From: Phanerochaete sordida
Lineage: Eukaryota > Basidiomycota > Agaricomycetes > Polyporales > Phanerochaetaceae
Assembly: GCA_019973155.2 (NCBI GenBank)
Contig: BPQB01000039.1
Location: 62,001 to 126,000, forward strand
Length of the DNA: 64,000 bases
Direction: 5' to 3'
Positions 45,484 through 58,888 of this stretch are shown one piece after another. Position 1 is the first letter of the stretch, and each line of letters starts with the position of its first letter. The position numbers were made by a program, and so were the translations under genes. Under the pieces are notes generated by a model. That model had not been told where the DNA came from. It searched no databases and saw only the letters and a list, made by a program, of their open reading frames with translations.

Positions 45484-48172
45484 TTACGTCTGACCGACGG
45501 AGCGAACTCGCAAGACATCACCGACGTTCCACAACGACAGCGGTCCCTGCTTGGCATATGATAGCAGTCTACGACTGTCCGGAAGCCACTTCAATCCGGA
45601 AATCTCCTTGACGGGCGCCATGAACTGGGCGATCAACTTCGCCTTCTCCGCCCCCCAGACCATGACTCTACCATCGCGACCGCCTGCGGCAATCAGTTTC
45701 CCGTCTGGTGACCATGATACTGCAGTTCCGTGCGCTTCAATAGACGTATCGAAGGTCTTCTTGCCTGTGGAGGGGTCATGCCCGATGAGAACCCCATCAC
45801 GGGACATGGTGAGAACCTCGAGGTCGTCTGGCGCATAGGCGCAGGACCAAATCATGTCGCTATGACCTTGCAGCTGAAGAATTTGGCTCCAGGTGCTGCG
45901 GCTATCCACGTCGTAGACTCGCGCCTTCCCTCCGGGATTGTCGACCACGACCGCCCGATCGCCACTCCGCGAGACTGCGAGGTCAAAAACCTTATGGACG
46001 GGTGACCGAAAAGTGGAAATTTCGACGATAGGACCGGTCACGTCGTAGACCGCTACCGCGTTCTCCGCATGGACAAAAAGGCGAACTCCATCGGCGGAGT
46101 GTACGAAATCGCGAATGCGCGACCCAAGCGCGAACGTACAAATCGGAAAACCTGTGCGACTATCCCAGATCTTGACTGCCCCGTCGTTGGAGCCCGTCAC
46201 GAGTCGAGCGTTATCGAGAGTGTAGATCACGGCAGATACTGCTGATGTGTGTCCGGTCATGGAGAATAGTAAATCGTCGTAGCGGACGTCCCAGACGGTG
46301 ACGGAGCTGTCTGCAAAGCCTGCGGCTAGATGCGACCCCGTGGCTGAGAATGCGATAGCGGTGACAGCATCGGCGGAGGGCCATGTTTTCACGCCCGATG
46401 TGGCGGGAGGGGCAGAGGGCTTTTGAAGACGCTGGACGGTCAGGCCGTCCCTCGTTCTCCAGACGAATATGTTACGAGAGCTCCATGATGCGGCAAGGAG
46501 AAGCCCGTCCGGCGAGATGGCGGAGAATGACCTCGTTTTTTCTGGGCGAGACGCGTCCGTGAATTTCAAGTATGCCCATTTGTCGTCAGGAGCAGACCGT
46601 TCTGAAGAGAACGAAGTGAATCTAGACTTGGCGTGCTGCATAATCCCGGAGTTTTCTTCGCTAAGACGAGGCCAGTCTTGGAGATCCTGACGAGTGTACC
46701 TGCGGCGTTGAAGGACCGCTTGCTCCCGCGCGATTAGTTCCCGGATTGAGATTGACGCATCTGCGTAATAGATTGAGCGTTAGCATGGCACCTGAACTCT
46801 ACAATTAGCGAACCAAGACCTACATGTGCCTTGATCCAGAACCGGGGGCTGAACGCGACGCAGAAATGTTGCCCAATCTGCAGGCCATCCGTGGTCCTGG
46901 GGGAGACGTAAGCATAAATTCGCGCAAATTAAAGTAAGCTTACGCCAACAATACTCTCCAGATCTTCGTCGCGAGCAATTGCATACTTGGTGTCCGATAT
47001 CTGAAGAATTTTAGGTTTGAATCTTTCGTATAGATATTGTGACAAACCTCCAGGATATAGTCCAGTAGGACGTCCAAAGGGTCCACCATCTTGGATAAAT
47101 GTCAGTTATCAGTGGGTGCGTGGTCATGAAGGCTACCTACTTTTGCTGTGGAGAAATGGTGTGATGCACTCCCATCGTCGCCCACGCCGCCCGTCGTGGC
47201 GTCCCCTAGCCCTTCATCGTCGCGCGACCCCGAGAGCCGATTGAAGCCCGCGCCGGCCACAATTTCGTGGACTACAAGTAGTCGTCTCTTGAGACGATAC
47301 CGTTTAACAAACATGCACTGGTCCTCCTGCAGCTTGTCGTGCGCGCCTGCTGGCCTCGGGTACTTCGTGCCGTGACGTTGAATCTTCGGCCCAGACTCTG
47401 TCCTCTTTCGCGATCGGAACAGCTCGAGGCCAGCAAAGTTCGCTGCGCGACCCTGAAGTGACGCGTGATAGCTCGTAGTTGTGTTACTGAAGACCGTGAC
47501 TGCCCAGTCTGCGGACGATTTGCTCCACCCGCTGACGAGCACTATGTCCTCTGGCTGAACTCCGAGCCGCAGGGTGTCCTTCGCATGCGCATACCAGCGT
47601 TCGTGCTCGCGGACCATATACCGCTTCAGCTCGTCACTCTCGAGGAGGCCCGAGGAGGTTAGAGGGCTTTGCAGGACAAGGAGGGCGCCCTGCACCTCCT
47701 TGCACGTGTAGCCAGCGCTGAGCGCCGCGGCCGCGTCTGAGAGTGCGGAGCTGAAAGATATCAGAAGTCAGTACAGGCTGACCACCTGCGAGATCCGCAC
47801 TCACAAAGAGATTGATCCGCGAGTCTCTTTCTCCTGCACGCCACGGCTGGAGTACCGACCTGGCGCGATAGAGCTATGGCGGCGATCGATGCGAGTGAAG
47901 ACGTGAGGCGGAAGGGGCGGCTTCACATCGAACGTCGCTCCCCAGTGAGCCGCTAGGGTCTCGTCCGAGACCTCGCTGTTGATGTTGAAAAGCCGAACAA
48001 AAGAGCCTTCGCTGGTGTAGCCCACGTCCCCAATCTGGGGTAGTCCTAGGGGCACCGGCGGTTCGGGATACCAGAGTGCGTATCCTTGACCCAGCAAGAC
48101 CATACTCGCAGGGTATATGTCGTGTGGTTTAGGCGTGTCTGATAGCCTCGAGGGTCGATAGTATCTAAACAT
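45484..48172 (-). CDS. N-module/linker/WD40 protein, 808 residues
   Basis: Right-hand subgroup member. Exons are 48172-47805, 47750-47141, 47089-47048, 47000-46944, 46896-46824 and 46760-45484 (2427 bp in frame, phases 2,0,0,0,1). Exon 1 is diverged: QIGDVGYTSEGSFVRLFNIN is kept but GEP is replaced by GLP, and a Pro-rich insertion precedes it. Exon 2 has LVSGWSKSSADWAVTVFSN and RYRLKRRLLVVHEIVAGAG. The linker is DPLDVLLDYILE (42-bp exon), AIARDEDLESIVG and DWATFLRRVQPPV. The propeller has IFVWRTRDG, VTVWDVR and VKIWDSRTG strands and ends WNVGDVLRVRSVGQT. An ATG four codons upstream (48184) is also possible. This copy is the closest match to the orphan propeller at 14.0 kb. Confidence 0.86.
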
Positions 48173-48450
48173 TGCTGGAGGCATTGTAGGATTCAGAGAT
48201 AGGATAGCGAACGGGGCAGAGGCAGGCAAACGTCGAGCACGCTGTGAGCTGGCGCCGGCGTCATTGGGCGCTCACACGGTCGACCTACAGGCAGACGACT
48301 TGCTATTTCACACTATCCGCGGAAGCAAAACCGACCTCTAGAGTAAAATACGACGGTTTGCTAATGCGAGCATATGTATATTGTGCCAACATCAGCAGTA
48401 CAAATGACGGCAGGTTTATGTCAGACCTAGTACAACAGCCTAGCGAATAT

Positions 48451-51091
48451 TCAATGCATGCGTAGGGCATCCTGCACACTCCACGAGCATGCATGTCCGT
48501 CCTCCCCAAAAGTAAGTAGTTGCTCGTTATCAGATGAAAAGGCGATTTCAAAGAAATTAGATGACGGCGTGTCATACCCCACCACAAGTCCTCTCGTCCG
48601 CATACTCCAGACTTTAATACGTCCTGTCGTGCCCTCGCCACCGGCCGCTGCAATAAATTCTCCGTCGGAAGATATTGCCAACGCGGCGACAAACACTCCC
48701 AGGCGGAAAGGGAGCTCGAGAGGAGCATATGCAGTGATGATTCCGACCGTGTGGTTCAAGGCCACCGCGAGGGCGTCCCTGTCGGGGGCAAAGGCAGCAC
48801 AATGAACTTTGGTTGGGAGGTCGTCGAATATCTTCAGCGCGTTGCAGGTCCTGAGGCTGTACGTACATCCACGGCCACGATGATCGCTGATGAAGAGGCG
48901 ATTCATGAATGGGTCGAAGGCGACGGATGCCACCTTAGCGTCCTGATGACACTCCAAGATGGCTAGTTGCACCGCGTCTTGGGTATCGTACACAGCGACA
49001 GATCGCGTCATCTCCACGGCCATATATAGACCGTCGGCGGAGATCAGGAGGCGGGTGATCGTCTCCGAGTGAGAGAACTGGCACAGCGGCGACCCGCTGT
49101 GTGCGTCCCAGATCTTGACCACCGAGTCCGACGAAGCGGACGCGAGAAGGGATCCTCCGGCAGCGTAGGAAACGTGCTCGACGGGTTCCTGATGGCCAAC
49201 GAGACGCCGCAGTGCGCGACCGGATGAGATATCCCAGATAATGATGGTTTCGTCGTGGGAGCAGGACGCCAGATGCTGTGAGTCGGGTGAAAATGAGATG
49301 GCGGTGATGATGAAAGAGTGCCCTCCCTCTTGAAGCGTTTGGACGGATAGACCATCTACCAGCCTCCAGACCGTGATCTGACATAAGTCAGAAACGGCCG
49401 CAAAAAGCTTATCATCGGGGGAAAACCCCATGACGGGGCGTGGGGCGGCGCCTGGCTGCTCAAATGCTTGAAATCGGAGGTAGTGCCACTTGCTGGGAAT
49501 GTCTGGCGACGTGTCCGTGGCGTCTTTAAAGCGTACAACGGCGAGTGAGGGAGCTCCTGCGCGATCGAGCGAGATCTTTGGCCATCTACGTATGTCCTCT
49601 CTCTTGACGAGACGCTTCTCCAGTTTCTTCACATGCTCCTGAGACAACAGCGCAGGGATTGAGATGGTGCCATCTGTGCGATGTCAGCACAATATTCAAC
49701 GATACACTGGAAAATCACATACATTGACTGCTGAGATCCACGGGCGGCTGGACTTTGCGAAGATACGTGGCGAAGTCAATGGGCCGCACGTCCACCTACA
49801 ATGTAATGGCTGTAAGCAGTGACTCTACGGCCTGACATGGAGTCCGCACCCCAACTATGCTCTCCAAGTCCAGATCGCACGCGACTGCAACGTCCGCATC
49901 AGAGATCTACCTCAAAATAAGTCCTTGATAGCATGGGAGGTGGAGAGATGGGCACTGTACCTCCAAGATGTAATCAAGTAGAACGTCGAGTGGATCCACG
50001 ATCTATCCCGCTGTCAACACGCGATATTTTACTAATCGTAGACAGCCCACCTTGTCTTCGAGCCAGTGAATGCCGTTATCCTCGGGCTTGTGATCTTCCC
50101 CGTCGAGGTTGACAGCGATCCCAGCTCCGGGATATCCGTCAGATCCTCCTCCCCTCGGAAGTTGATCGTAGCCTGCGCCCGCGACGATCGTCTTGAGAAC
50201 GCCCAGCCGTCGCTTGACCTTGTAGCGCTTCAGAAATACAGCTTGGTCCTTGCTCAGATCGTTCTGTGGCGGTTTATCGTTGTTGTTCCTGTACTTAGTA
50301 CCTTGGCGATGGGACTTGGCACCGTAGTCAGACCTGCTGTCGGAGCCGTGGAACCCGAGACCGAGCATCCCACTGACTGCGCCCTTCAGCGACAGACTCT
50401 TCTTCGTGGCGTGGTTGCTGAACGCTGTCGCCTTCCAGTCCGCAGATGTCTTGACCCAGCCGCCGACGAGAAAGACGTCCTCTTCGCTGACTTCGCAACC
50501 AAGACTGCGGGCGTACATAAGCCAGCTCTCGTGATGCTTCGCCACGTATGTCTTGAGGTGCGCGACGGCAAATACGGAAGCATACTCTGCTTCGCTCTGG
50601 AGAACGAGGAGGCCGCCTTGGGTGTCTTTGCATGTATAGCCTACGCTGATATCGCCGGAGGCTCCATACCTTCCATAACTAACGTTGTGTCAGGGTGCGT
50701 CACACTAGATGCTAGGTGGAGATACTCACAGGATAGAGCCTCCTATTTCCGCTTTACGTACACCATGGCTCGGGTAGGGCCCCGGCTCGATGGGCCTGCG
50801 ACGCTGGTCGAGCATCGCGAAGATGTCCGGACTGGGGACGTTCGAGTCAGTGAGGGGAAACACTGGTTTCCACGGGAAGGTGACGGCGTGCTCCGCGTTC
50901 GATTTGTCGACGTTGAAGAGCCGGATGAATGCCCCATCGCTCGTATATCCTACGTCTCCGACGTGCGGCTCTCCGGTACGCGCGTGGGGCTCGGGGTACC
51001 ACAGAGCGTAGCCGAGATCCAGCGAGAACATGCTGGATGGATAGATCGCATACGGAGACGTCGCACTTGAGGACCGCGAAAGTTTGTACAT
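48451..51091 (-). CDS. N-module/linker/WD40 protein, 794 residues
   Basis: Right-hand subgroup member. Exons are 51091-50730, 50678-50051, 50002-49961, 49906-49850, 49795-49723 and 49673-48451 (2385 bp in frame). Exon 1 has IYPSSMFSLDLGYALWYPEP and HVGDVGYTSDGAFIRLFNVD. Exon 2 has LVGGWVKTSADWKATAFSNH and RYKVKRRLGVLKTIVAGAG. The linker is IVDPLDVLLDYILE, ISDADVAVACDLDLESIVG and DFATYLRKVQPPV. The propeller includes ITVWRLVDG, IIIWDISSG and VKIWDAHSG strands. 278 bp separate its stop from the start codon of the copy at 45.5 kb, and 237 bp separate its ATG from the stop of the next copy. Function unknown. Confidence 0.88.
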
Positions 51092-51328
51092 TTTGAGAGG
51101 ACTGCGGAGACCGGGCGAGTTGGTCAATGAGAACACAATGCGGAAAAGGACATCTCGGTTCGAAATGCGGGCGCTAGTGCGGGCGATCCTTTCGCACGGC
51201 TAAGTCGCCATGAGGAGACAGTGGACTGAGGCATCTCTTCGTTCAGGGTTCTCACTCCCCATGGGCACGCACACAACCACGGTGTATCACATGTAAGTAT
51301 TACATGAAGCAGCACACGTCTAAGTATG

Positions 51329-53981
51329 CTATCGAACACGAAGGGCATCACCAACGTTCCACACGCACGCCTCCCCCGTCGCCGACATCGTGAACAGGCT
51401 GCGACTGTCTGGAAGAAACTCGATGTGGCATATCTTCCCGCCAGACGGCTTGTAATGCACAATCACCTCATCGGAGTCTCGACTCCACGCCCGCACCTCG
51501 CTCCCGTCCGCGCCACCGCCAGTCGCGAGGAAACGACCATCCGGGGAGTACGCGACGGCTGATTTAGAGGACAGCATCTGCCGCTTGTTCGATATCGCGC
51601 CGGTCGCGACGTCCCAAAAGACGCACAACCCTACGGTCTCTCCCGTGGTTGCGAACTCGTCGCCTTCAGGAGAGAAGACAGCGCTGACGAGAGTGCGGCC
51701 GAGCCGCTCGAGCGTCGCGGTGAGCCTGCAGCTGGTCGTATCATAGATGTTGCCGCTGTTCCCCGCTTCGTCAAGACCAAGAATGACGAGCCTGTCTCCG
51801 TGAGGGGATAGGGCGGCGCCCTGGACGTCGCCGAAACTCGGAGTCGAGATCACGCCGAGGCGGACCAAGGGCTTGCCAGAGGTTGTGTCGAACAACGCCA
51901 CGGAGCGTTCCATCGAAATCGCGAGACGCGACCCGTCAGCGGAGAGGAGAAGCCGGTCGATGCGCCGCGACAGCGGGAAGTGGCATATGGGTGCTCCGGT
52001 TCGTGCGTCCCAGAAGCGGAGCGAGCTGTTGCCGGCCGCCGTGGCGACGCGGATACCGTCGGCCAGATATGCGACGTGGTTGACAGGAGATTGGTGCCCT
52101 ACGAGGTGTGCGGCTGGATTTCCGCTGCGCACGTCCCAGATGGTCGCGGTCATGTCGGTGGAGCCAGTCATCAGCTTTCTGCTGTCCGGCGAGAAGCATA
52201 TGGAGGAGAAGGAACCTGGGCGATCGGCGTGCAGAATTTCCTGCACCATGAGCCCGTCGGAGAGTCTGCGAACCCGGATGGCATGGTCCTCTAGCAGCGC
52301 GAGAAGCTTTCCATCGCGTGAGATCGCAAACGCCGGGAGGACTAAGCCGTCAGTCGGTGGCGTATTTGGAGGAGGGTCGCATCGCAGGTATCGCCATTTC
52401 GTTGGGAAGAGGCGTGATAGCTCAGGATCTTCTGTGAACTGTACAGGCGAGATTTCGGAGCTGGCGGCGTGCTCATAGCTGATGTTCGGCCAGTCAGAGA
52501 CGTCTGCGGCACTGATGGCCCGACGGTCTGCTGGTTTCAGCTGCTGGCGAGATAGCAGTTCAGACACCGAGATCGCCCCATCTGCGTGGAGGTGTCAGTG
52601 CAGAGCAGTCCAATAGTACTGATACTCACGGCGATTCTGCACTTCCACAGGCGGCTGGACCCTTCTTAGGTACGTCGATAGGTCTACAGGCCACATGTCA
52701 ATCTATAATGCTTGGAGTCAGACGCGAATGATCCGTAGCTGCGGGCACGTACCCCTAATATACTCTCCAAATCCTGGTCGCAGGCAACCGCCACCTCGGC
52801 GCCAGAAACCTGCACCGTATTGGCGGATCAGCTGTGTTCGGAGAGCGAAAACTGCTGCGTAGGTACTTCGAGAATGTAGTCTAAGAGGACATCTAGCGGG
52901 TCGACAATCTAATCGACAATCAGCCTCGTTTCTGCATCAAAAACGAAAGCCTTACCTTGTATTCACGGAGGCGGAGGCCATCGTCCCCATCACCAACTGA
53001 AATATCATCGAGGGCGGCCAAGCCTCGTCCTCGGTCTTCATTGTCGGGGTCAGGAAGTGTATGATGCCCTGCGCCAGCGACAATCGTCTTCAGTACGATG
53101 AGCCGTCGCTTGATCTTGTAGCGCTTGATGAACATCGACTGGTCGCGAGGGAGGTCACTATGAGTATCGTGGTCCGACTTTGAGTACTCGGTTCCAGTTC
53201 GATAGCTTCTTGCGCCGGACTGCTTCCTCGTGCGCGAGCCGAAGAGCCCAATGCCCATGAACCCGCCCACGGTTCCCTTCAGCGACGCGTGGTGCTTCGT
53301 GGACGTGTTGCTGAACGCCATGGCGGCCCAGTCTGCGGCAGTCTTGACCCATCCGCCGACCAAGATGATGTCTTCTTCTCGGACATGGTGGTCCAGAACA
53401 TCGCGGACGTACTCGTTCCAGCTCTCGTGGTATTGGGCGATGTAGCGCTTCAGTCGCCGGCCTTCGAATACGCTCTCTGAGCGCCCTTCGCTCTGGAGCA
53501 CGAGCAATGCTCCGTGGGTTTCCTTGCATGTGTAACGGGTGCTCAGTGCAGCGATGGCCTCGGAGACCCCCGCACTGCACCGCGTTCAGAACAGAGCAAC
53601 GCGGAAGGAACGCATTACTCACGAGATAGATCCACCAATGTCCCGTTTTCTCACTCCGCGGCTATGGTAATGCCCGTTACTCACAGGGCGGTTGCGCCTG
53701 TCGAGGCGAAAGACAGTGGGGCTCGGTGTTTCCGTCGGTATGAACGTCTCGTCCTTCCAGAAGACCACTTCGTGTTCAGGCTTCGATTCGTTGACGTTGA
53801 AAAGGCGGATGAACGCGCCTCCATTGATGTAGCCCACGTCTCCAATCTGGGGCTCTCCTGTCTCGTGAGGCTCCGGGTACCATAGTGCGTATCCGAGGTC
53901 GAGCGAGAAGAGGCTGGCGGGGTACACAAAGGACGGGGATGTCGGATCGGGAGTACTGGGAAGACAATACAATTCGAACAT
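51329..53981 (-). CDS. N-module/linker/WD40 protein, 800 residues
   Basis: Right-hand subgroup member and outermost copy of the array. Exons are 53981-53623, 53574-52956, 52908-52867, 52809-52753, 52702-52630 and 52581-51329 (2403 bp in frame). Exon 1 has VYPASLFSLDLGYALWYPEP and GEPQIGDVGY. Exon 2 has LVGGWVKTAADWAAMAFSN and RYKIKRRLIVLKTIVAGAG. The linker is IVDPLDVLLDYILE, VSGAEVAVACDQDLESILG and DLSTYLRRVQPPV. The propeller has ATIWDVRSG, RFWDARTG and VFWDVATG strands. It is most like the copy at 48.5 kb. The ATG matches the MF start of paralogues; the frame is open further upstream without family similarity. Confidence 0.88.
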
Positions 53982-54704
53982 AGCGAGCGTCCAGCAGAGG
54001 TTCGCAGCGTTTGGGCAATGAGAAGCTATGTTGTTCGTGGCATCTTGAGCGTTCGAGCGCGCGCTGGACCCAGCACCCAGGCATTTGTGGGCGTCGTGCT
54101 TAGCCAAACAATTCGCACGGTATGATAGTTGGCCGGTAGTTGGCTGCCAATGTGGCATTCATATGTGCAATCAATGGGATGTATGTCGCGAGCGTTATTG
54201 AGCTATGATTCACCTCCTTTCTTTAACTCTGCAGGACAAGGATTCGGTTCCTCGCGAGGCAGTGGACACCTGGAGCTTTCAAGCCCCTGCTCGAGCCACG
54301 CTACGACTGCCATGCTCGCGGAACAGCTCACCTTGCTCTTTTTCCTTGTGACTAAACTGGTGCACTGGAGTCTATATAGACGTCGATGCTGCCGTCGTCG
54401 TCGTCGTCTGTCTCAGGAGACGTTATTCCCAATATTTGTCTGGCGCTCAAGGGCGCCTAACGGAGCGCCCACTCAATATCGCGCCCATTTTCATTTTTGG
54501 ACGCGTCCGCCTCTTGCGCATCTACTTCCATCTTCTCCACCACTGCCCACTGCAGCCGCAGAAAAGATTGCTGGTGCGTATTACAGCTACATTGACACGC
54601 TCTATCTCATCCGTCACGTTGTAGGCAGCCGTGCTACATACGCCACTAAGCTAGCGCGAGTGAACCGTGCCGGCCGCCCAGAACATCAGAAAGAGGGGGA
54701 CACA
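53982..54704. other. Divergent intergenic interval
   Basis: 723 bp between the outermost WD40-family start and the MYND gene start. It should hold both promoters; a TATATA-like stretch (CTATATAGAC) occurs near 54371. Confidence 0.45.
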
Positions 54705-56874
54705 ATGCCCTACAATGATCTTCGTCCGGAGGATATTCAGAGGTACGTGTACTTGCAGCCCATATGCTCGCCCTACTGCGCGATTTTCGGGTCTGACCGG
54801 GCATGGCTTGCACCGCACTGTGCACGAGCCAGGTTCGCGTCGTCTTACGCGATATTTCCGCTGCATTCCCTCGCGCGATGCGCGCAGGATGTCTCATATT
54901 TCCTTCCGCTTTAAATCATCTCTTCGGGTTCTCATGGGCGTCGTTAGGCTTCTGTCAAGACTCACGCCCGAGGCTTTCTTCGGGTCCATCGTCCAAAAGG
55001 CGCACATGCTCGAGCAGCTAGAACGCAGCGGGAAACCCATTCCAGAAAACATTGAATTTGGTCAAAACCACTGTCTATGGATCTGTTTCCGTGCTAACGG
55101 TCTTGTGTCATCTAGGAATCACGCACCGGTGCGCAAAATGCGATATTGACATCGAGCCACCGAGGAAGATCATGAGGTGCTCCGCGTGCAAGGCCGTCGT
55201 TTATTGCAGCCAGAAGGTCGGGTTATTCTATCATATATTCTGTAGTAGCGCTGATCATTGGTGACTCACTCCATTCAGTGCTCCAGCGCTGCCTGGACTA
55301 ACCCGCCGTATGATGGATTTCCACCCCATAAGGTCCTTTGCCCCACAAACAAGGTTCGCACGTTAGCCAAGGGACTTCGCCGTACGACCTGACCAAGGGC
55401 ACCACAGAGGCACATGCAGCGCATGCCCGAGGCACACGCCATCCTGAAGTCCTTCCCGTGGGGCCGGCTCGAGAAGGACGACACATTCTGCCTCGAGCTC
55501 GCGCGGGGGCGCTTCGACGTGCTCGGAAACACCGACTTCGGGTTCTGGAGCCAGCGCGGCGGGCCCGCGAGCCACGCGTTCTCGGGCGACGGCGGCGACG
55601 CGTTGCATGCGCTCGCGGCCCAGGGCGGCGCGTCGCGGCTCATCGCGCAGCAGCTTGGCACGCAGTTCACGCACCTCGACGGCCACGACCTCCTGCACCG
55701 CAAGCGCCACCTCGCAGACGAGCCCGGGTGGCGCCTCGAGCGCGCGCTCATTCCATACCGCGACATCGGGCAGCTGCCGCTCGACCGCCGGCCGGTGCTC
55801 GTCACCGAGTTCGATGGCGGCGTCGACGGGTGGGACGCGTGGTACCGCTGGCGCAAGCTGCCGAAGCGCTCGCCCGCGGCGCTGCTCATGCACGTCCCGC
55901 TCAGCGTGTACCATATCGTCACGAAGGTGCTCAAGCTGACCAACCCTGCTGTTGGCTCGCTAGAGAAGCGCGTCAAACTCTGTCTGCACCTCATTGGCGC
56001 GGAGGTCGAATTGAACTTCCTGCCCCTGTATGTGAGCTTCGACCAGGAACGAGAGCGTACATACTCACTTTCCTCGCCCCAGGTTCTCCGAGCTCGCACT
56101 ACTCCTCCCATACCACGACATCACCATCGTCGTCTTCGGCCACGGCGTGCAGAAGCTCTTCGACGCAGCGAAGGACTCCGGCCTCGGCTCGTCGCCTCTC
56201 AAGCAGTCCATCGCGAAGAAGGGCCCCGTCTTCGAGTACGCGGCGCCCGAAGCGCTCGGCGGCGGGACCGTCGCGGTGCACCTGCACCGCGCGTCGCCGC
56301 TGTGGAACGAGGAGCAGCTGTTCAGACTCAAGCACAGCCAGCCCGAACTCGCGCCCGACGCGCTCGTCGCGCTCGACGCCGGCCTCGCGAGCTACCGCGA
56401 GTGGTGGGAGGTCATCTTCGTCGCGCACCGCGACAACATCCCGTTTGCGGTGACGGAGTATGCGGAACAGTCGCTCGAGTTCGCGTTGGAGACGCATGTA
56501 CGTCGGTCACCACTCGCGACTGACGACCGAGCTGATAGCAAGGCTTGCAGATACCTGCTGCGCGCCGCGGCCTGCCGCCGCGCTCGTACGCCATCGCGCT
56601 CAACCCGTTCCATCGCCCTGGCCAGCGACAAATCCCGACCTACCGGATGCCGAACCTGGTGAACGGCTTCACGCTCGCTGTCGTCGACAAGATCGCAAGA
56701 ATTGCTGTACCAAAAGCATGTATCCCTGATGTGTGTACAACGGACTTGTGCTACTACTTTCTGTATGTCTCTGTATCCTGTAAAATATACTGTAGCAGCA
56801 GATCAAAGGACGCGCTGCGCGGCCGCGCGCCTGCCTACCCCGCGTACCCTTCGCGCCTCCCGTCGCTCACGTGA
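54705..56874 (+). CDS. MYND zinc-finger protein, Mss51-like
   Basis: Seven-exon gene: 54705-54742, 54948-55060, 55116-55216, 55279-55353, 55408-56027, 56083-56497 and 56551-56874, giving 561 residues in frame. Residues 56-105 form a MYND finger with C56, C59, C72, C75, C81, C85, H101 and C105. A region like the C-terminal domain of mitochondrial splicing suppressor 51 follows: ILKSFPWGRLEKDDTF, ELALLLPYHDITIVVFG and LNPFHRPGQRQ. Yeast Mss51 controls COX1 mRNA translation in mitochondria; many fungal relatives with this layout are unstudied, so the role here is only inferred. The last part after LVNGFTLAV is less typical and could be intron read as exon. Confidence 0.78.
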
Positions 56875-57002
56875 GCGCAATTTCGGCTGATAGCCGTTTG
56901 CGTCAGGGCGAAAGTCCCACGTTCCTCGGTTGGCCTCCTCCACTCCATCGCACACCGCAGACATCGTAGTTGTCCACGCTCACACGCATTCAGGTAGACG
57001 CT

Positions 57003-58888
57003 ATGGACGAGCTGAGCCGCGACCCCGAGCTCGCGCCCGGCCTCGTCAGGCTCCTCAGCGAGAAACTCACGGAGACGCGCAAGGTGCTGGAAGATGCGCG
57101 GCAGGTGCGACCTTCGGCTGCCTGTAATCTGTCCGAGGTCGCTCACAGGCGGAATGCAGGAGAATAAGGACCTAGTGGGCGAGATCGCGCAGCTCCGCGC
57201 GCAGAAGGCGGACATGTGGGCGGACGCGCCCGGCGGGCGACGCTCGGAGGATCAGGTACGTGAACGTGCAGTTCGACTTGGTAAATTCCTGACGAAGTCT
57301 GCAGAGCGATGTTGCGCACGACCTCGCACAATTGCGTCAGGATTTGGCGCAGAAAACAACTCATGTCGAAGAGCTTGCCCGAGTACGCCGTCATCGCGCT
57401 GTCTGTGCTGACACATTCCGTTCTAAATCTGGGGCTGGAAGGAGAACGAGCGCATGGACTCTGAGCTAGATGAACTGCGCGCTACGATTGCCCAAGGCTC
57501 CGCCGAGAGTCTCGAAGAACATCACAAGCCGCTGATGAGCTGTCTCTCGCAGCTGTGTCCGGTACGCCGACTCTGATATGCTGCGAACATCTCATGGCTT
57601 ACGTCGAGCAGGCTAGAACCGACATCCGTGATCTACGACAGCAAGTCAAAGAGCTCGAAGATGAGATTGCGCGAACGGAGGTGGCTGTACAAGAGAGGGT
57701 ACGAGTCATCCGCGCATGTATCTCGGATCGTCTCATGCGTTGTTGCAGGAGGTGATGTTCCAAGCCAAGCTAGAGAAAGCGAACGCGAAGCGGGACAAGT
57801 ACAAGGCAAAGCTTGAAGCGCTGAAGAATGCAGAGAAAGGCCCGGTTGAGTCTCCGAAGGCAAGTCGTCCGTCGGTCGTTATCGGGGGCGCAGCTGACAA
57901 TAGTTGTCACATTACACATTTACTCAGAATGCGGATGAAGATGCCCAGGAGGCATGTATTTCGAAACGTTCACCTATGGTTGTCCCAAGTGGTCGCCGAA
58001 GAGGCGACCGGCAACATTTGGATCAAGTTGAGTGCTATAGCTGTCCTTACCTGGTGTACCCATGACTGAGATCGATTAGTATAAGGATCAGCCCTGCGTT
58101 GATATTAGCTACCTACCTGACAGCATCCCAAGGGTACGTCAATCATTGAGTACTCAATGGTGTTCCCTCTGATGCTTAGCCTGCATAGACCATTGAGGCG
58201 CATTCGTACGTTCTCTTTACGCTGTCATGTGACCGACTTAGACAGTGGTTCAAACAGGAAGGCGAGCAGGGTCCTATGGTATCCAGAATGTACGATTTTT
58301 TCTTCCACAGGAGGTCACGACGCTCGTATTTTTGTCTCCAAGGTGGTATGCAGCCACAAACAACATCCGCTTAAGTGGAGAGGTTCCAAGTCTACTTCGA
58401 ACCTAACGGACATGTTGGGAAGCAAGCATGAGCTTTTCGTTCCCACCGATTCTAGTTGTGCACGTTATCTGGGAACATATTGCTGCTTTACCACCAGCAT
58501 CATCTCAGGTAATGAATGGCAAAAGCTCCCAAAAGAGGTGCGATGGGTCCCTATACGTGTAATCCATTGTTCTTAACTTGAATGCCAGGTTCGCGACGGC
58601 ATCGTGAAACGTTGTGTAGGTAAAACCGACGGCACAAGGGAGAGTATGAGTCCCGCTCAAACATCGGCAATACACGACGCCTGCGAAGCCGGCGACGCCG
58701 AGGTTCGATGCTTCCATCTGCGCTTTGACAGTTTCAACCACGGGTACTTTGGCGCGCTGCTTCAGCTAAAGGAGAGTCGCGACAGGGCCATTTCCACGAA
58801 AGCGGTCGAGAAGCGAAAAGCGGACGAAGCGAAAGCCTGCGACGGTCCGGAGTATACCGAGGCGACCAAGCGGGCTAGAAAGAAGTAG
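57003..58888 (+). CDS. Coiled-coil protein of tandem family, copy 1 (possible DUF6697-like C-terminus)
   Basis: Early exons are 57003-57104 (102 bp), 57160-57255 (96), 57305-57382 (78), 57442-57561 (120), 57613-57698 region (87, from 57612) and one beginning 57749. They encode the signature MDELSRDPELAPGLVRLLSE and then long charged heptad-rich helices (LAQLRQDLAQKTTHVEELA, KRDKYKAKLEALK). The middle, about 57850-58400, is not resolved. The C-terminal part ends with an exon 58589-58888: ARYLGTYCC, EWQKLPKE, then VRDGIVKRCVG and a Lys-rich tail ending KRARKK, a likely nuclear signal. The C-terminal block resembles what I recall of the basidiomycete domain DUF6697; this is a memory-based guess. 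Function unknown. Confidence 0.65.
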
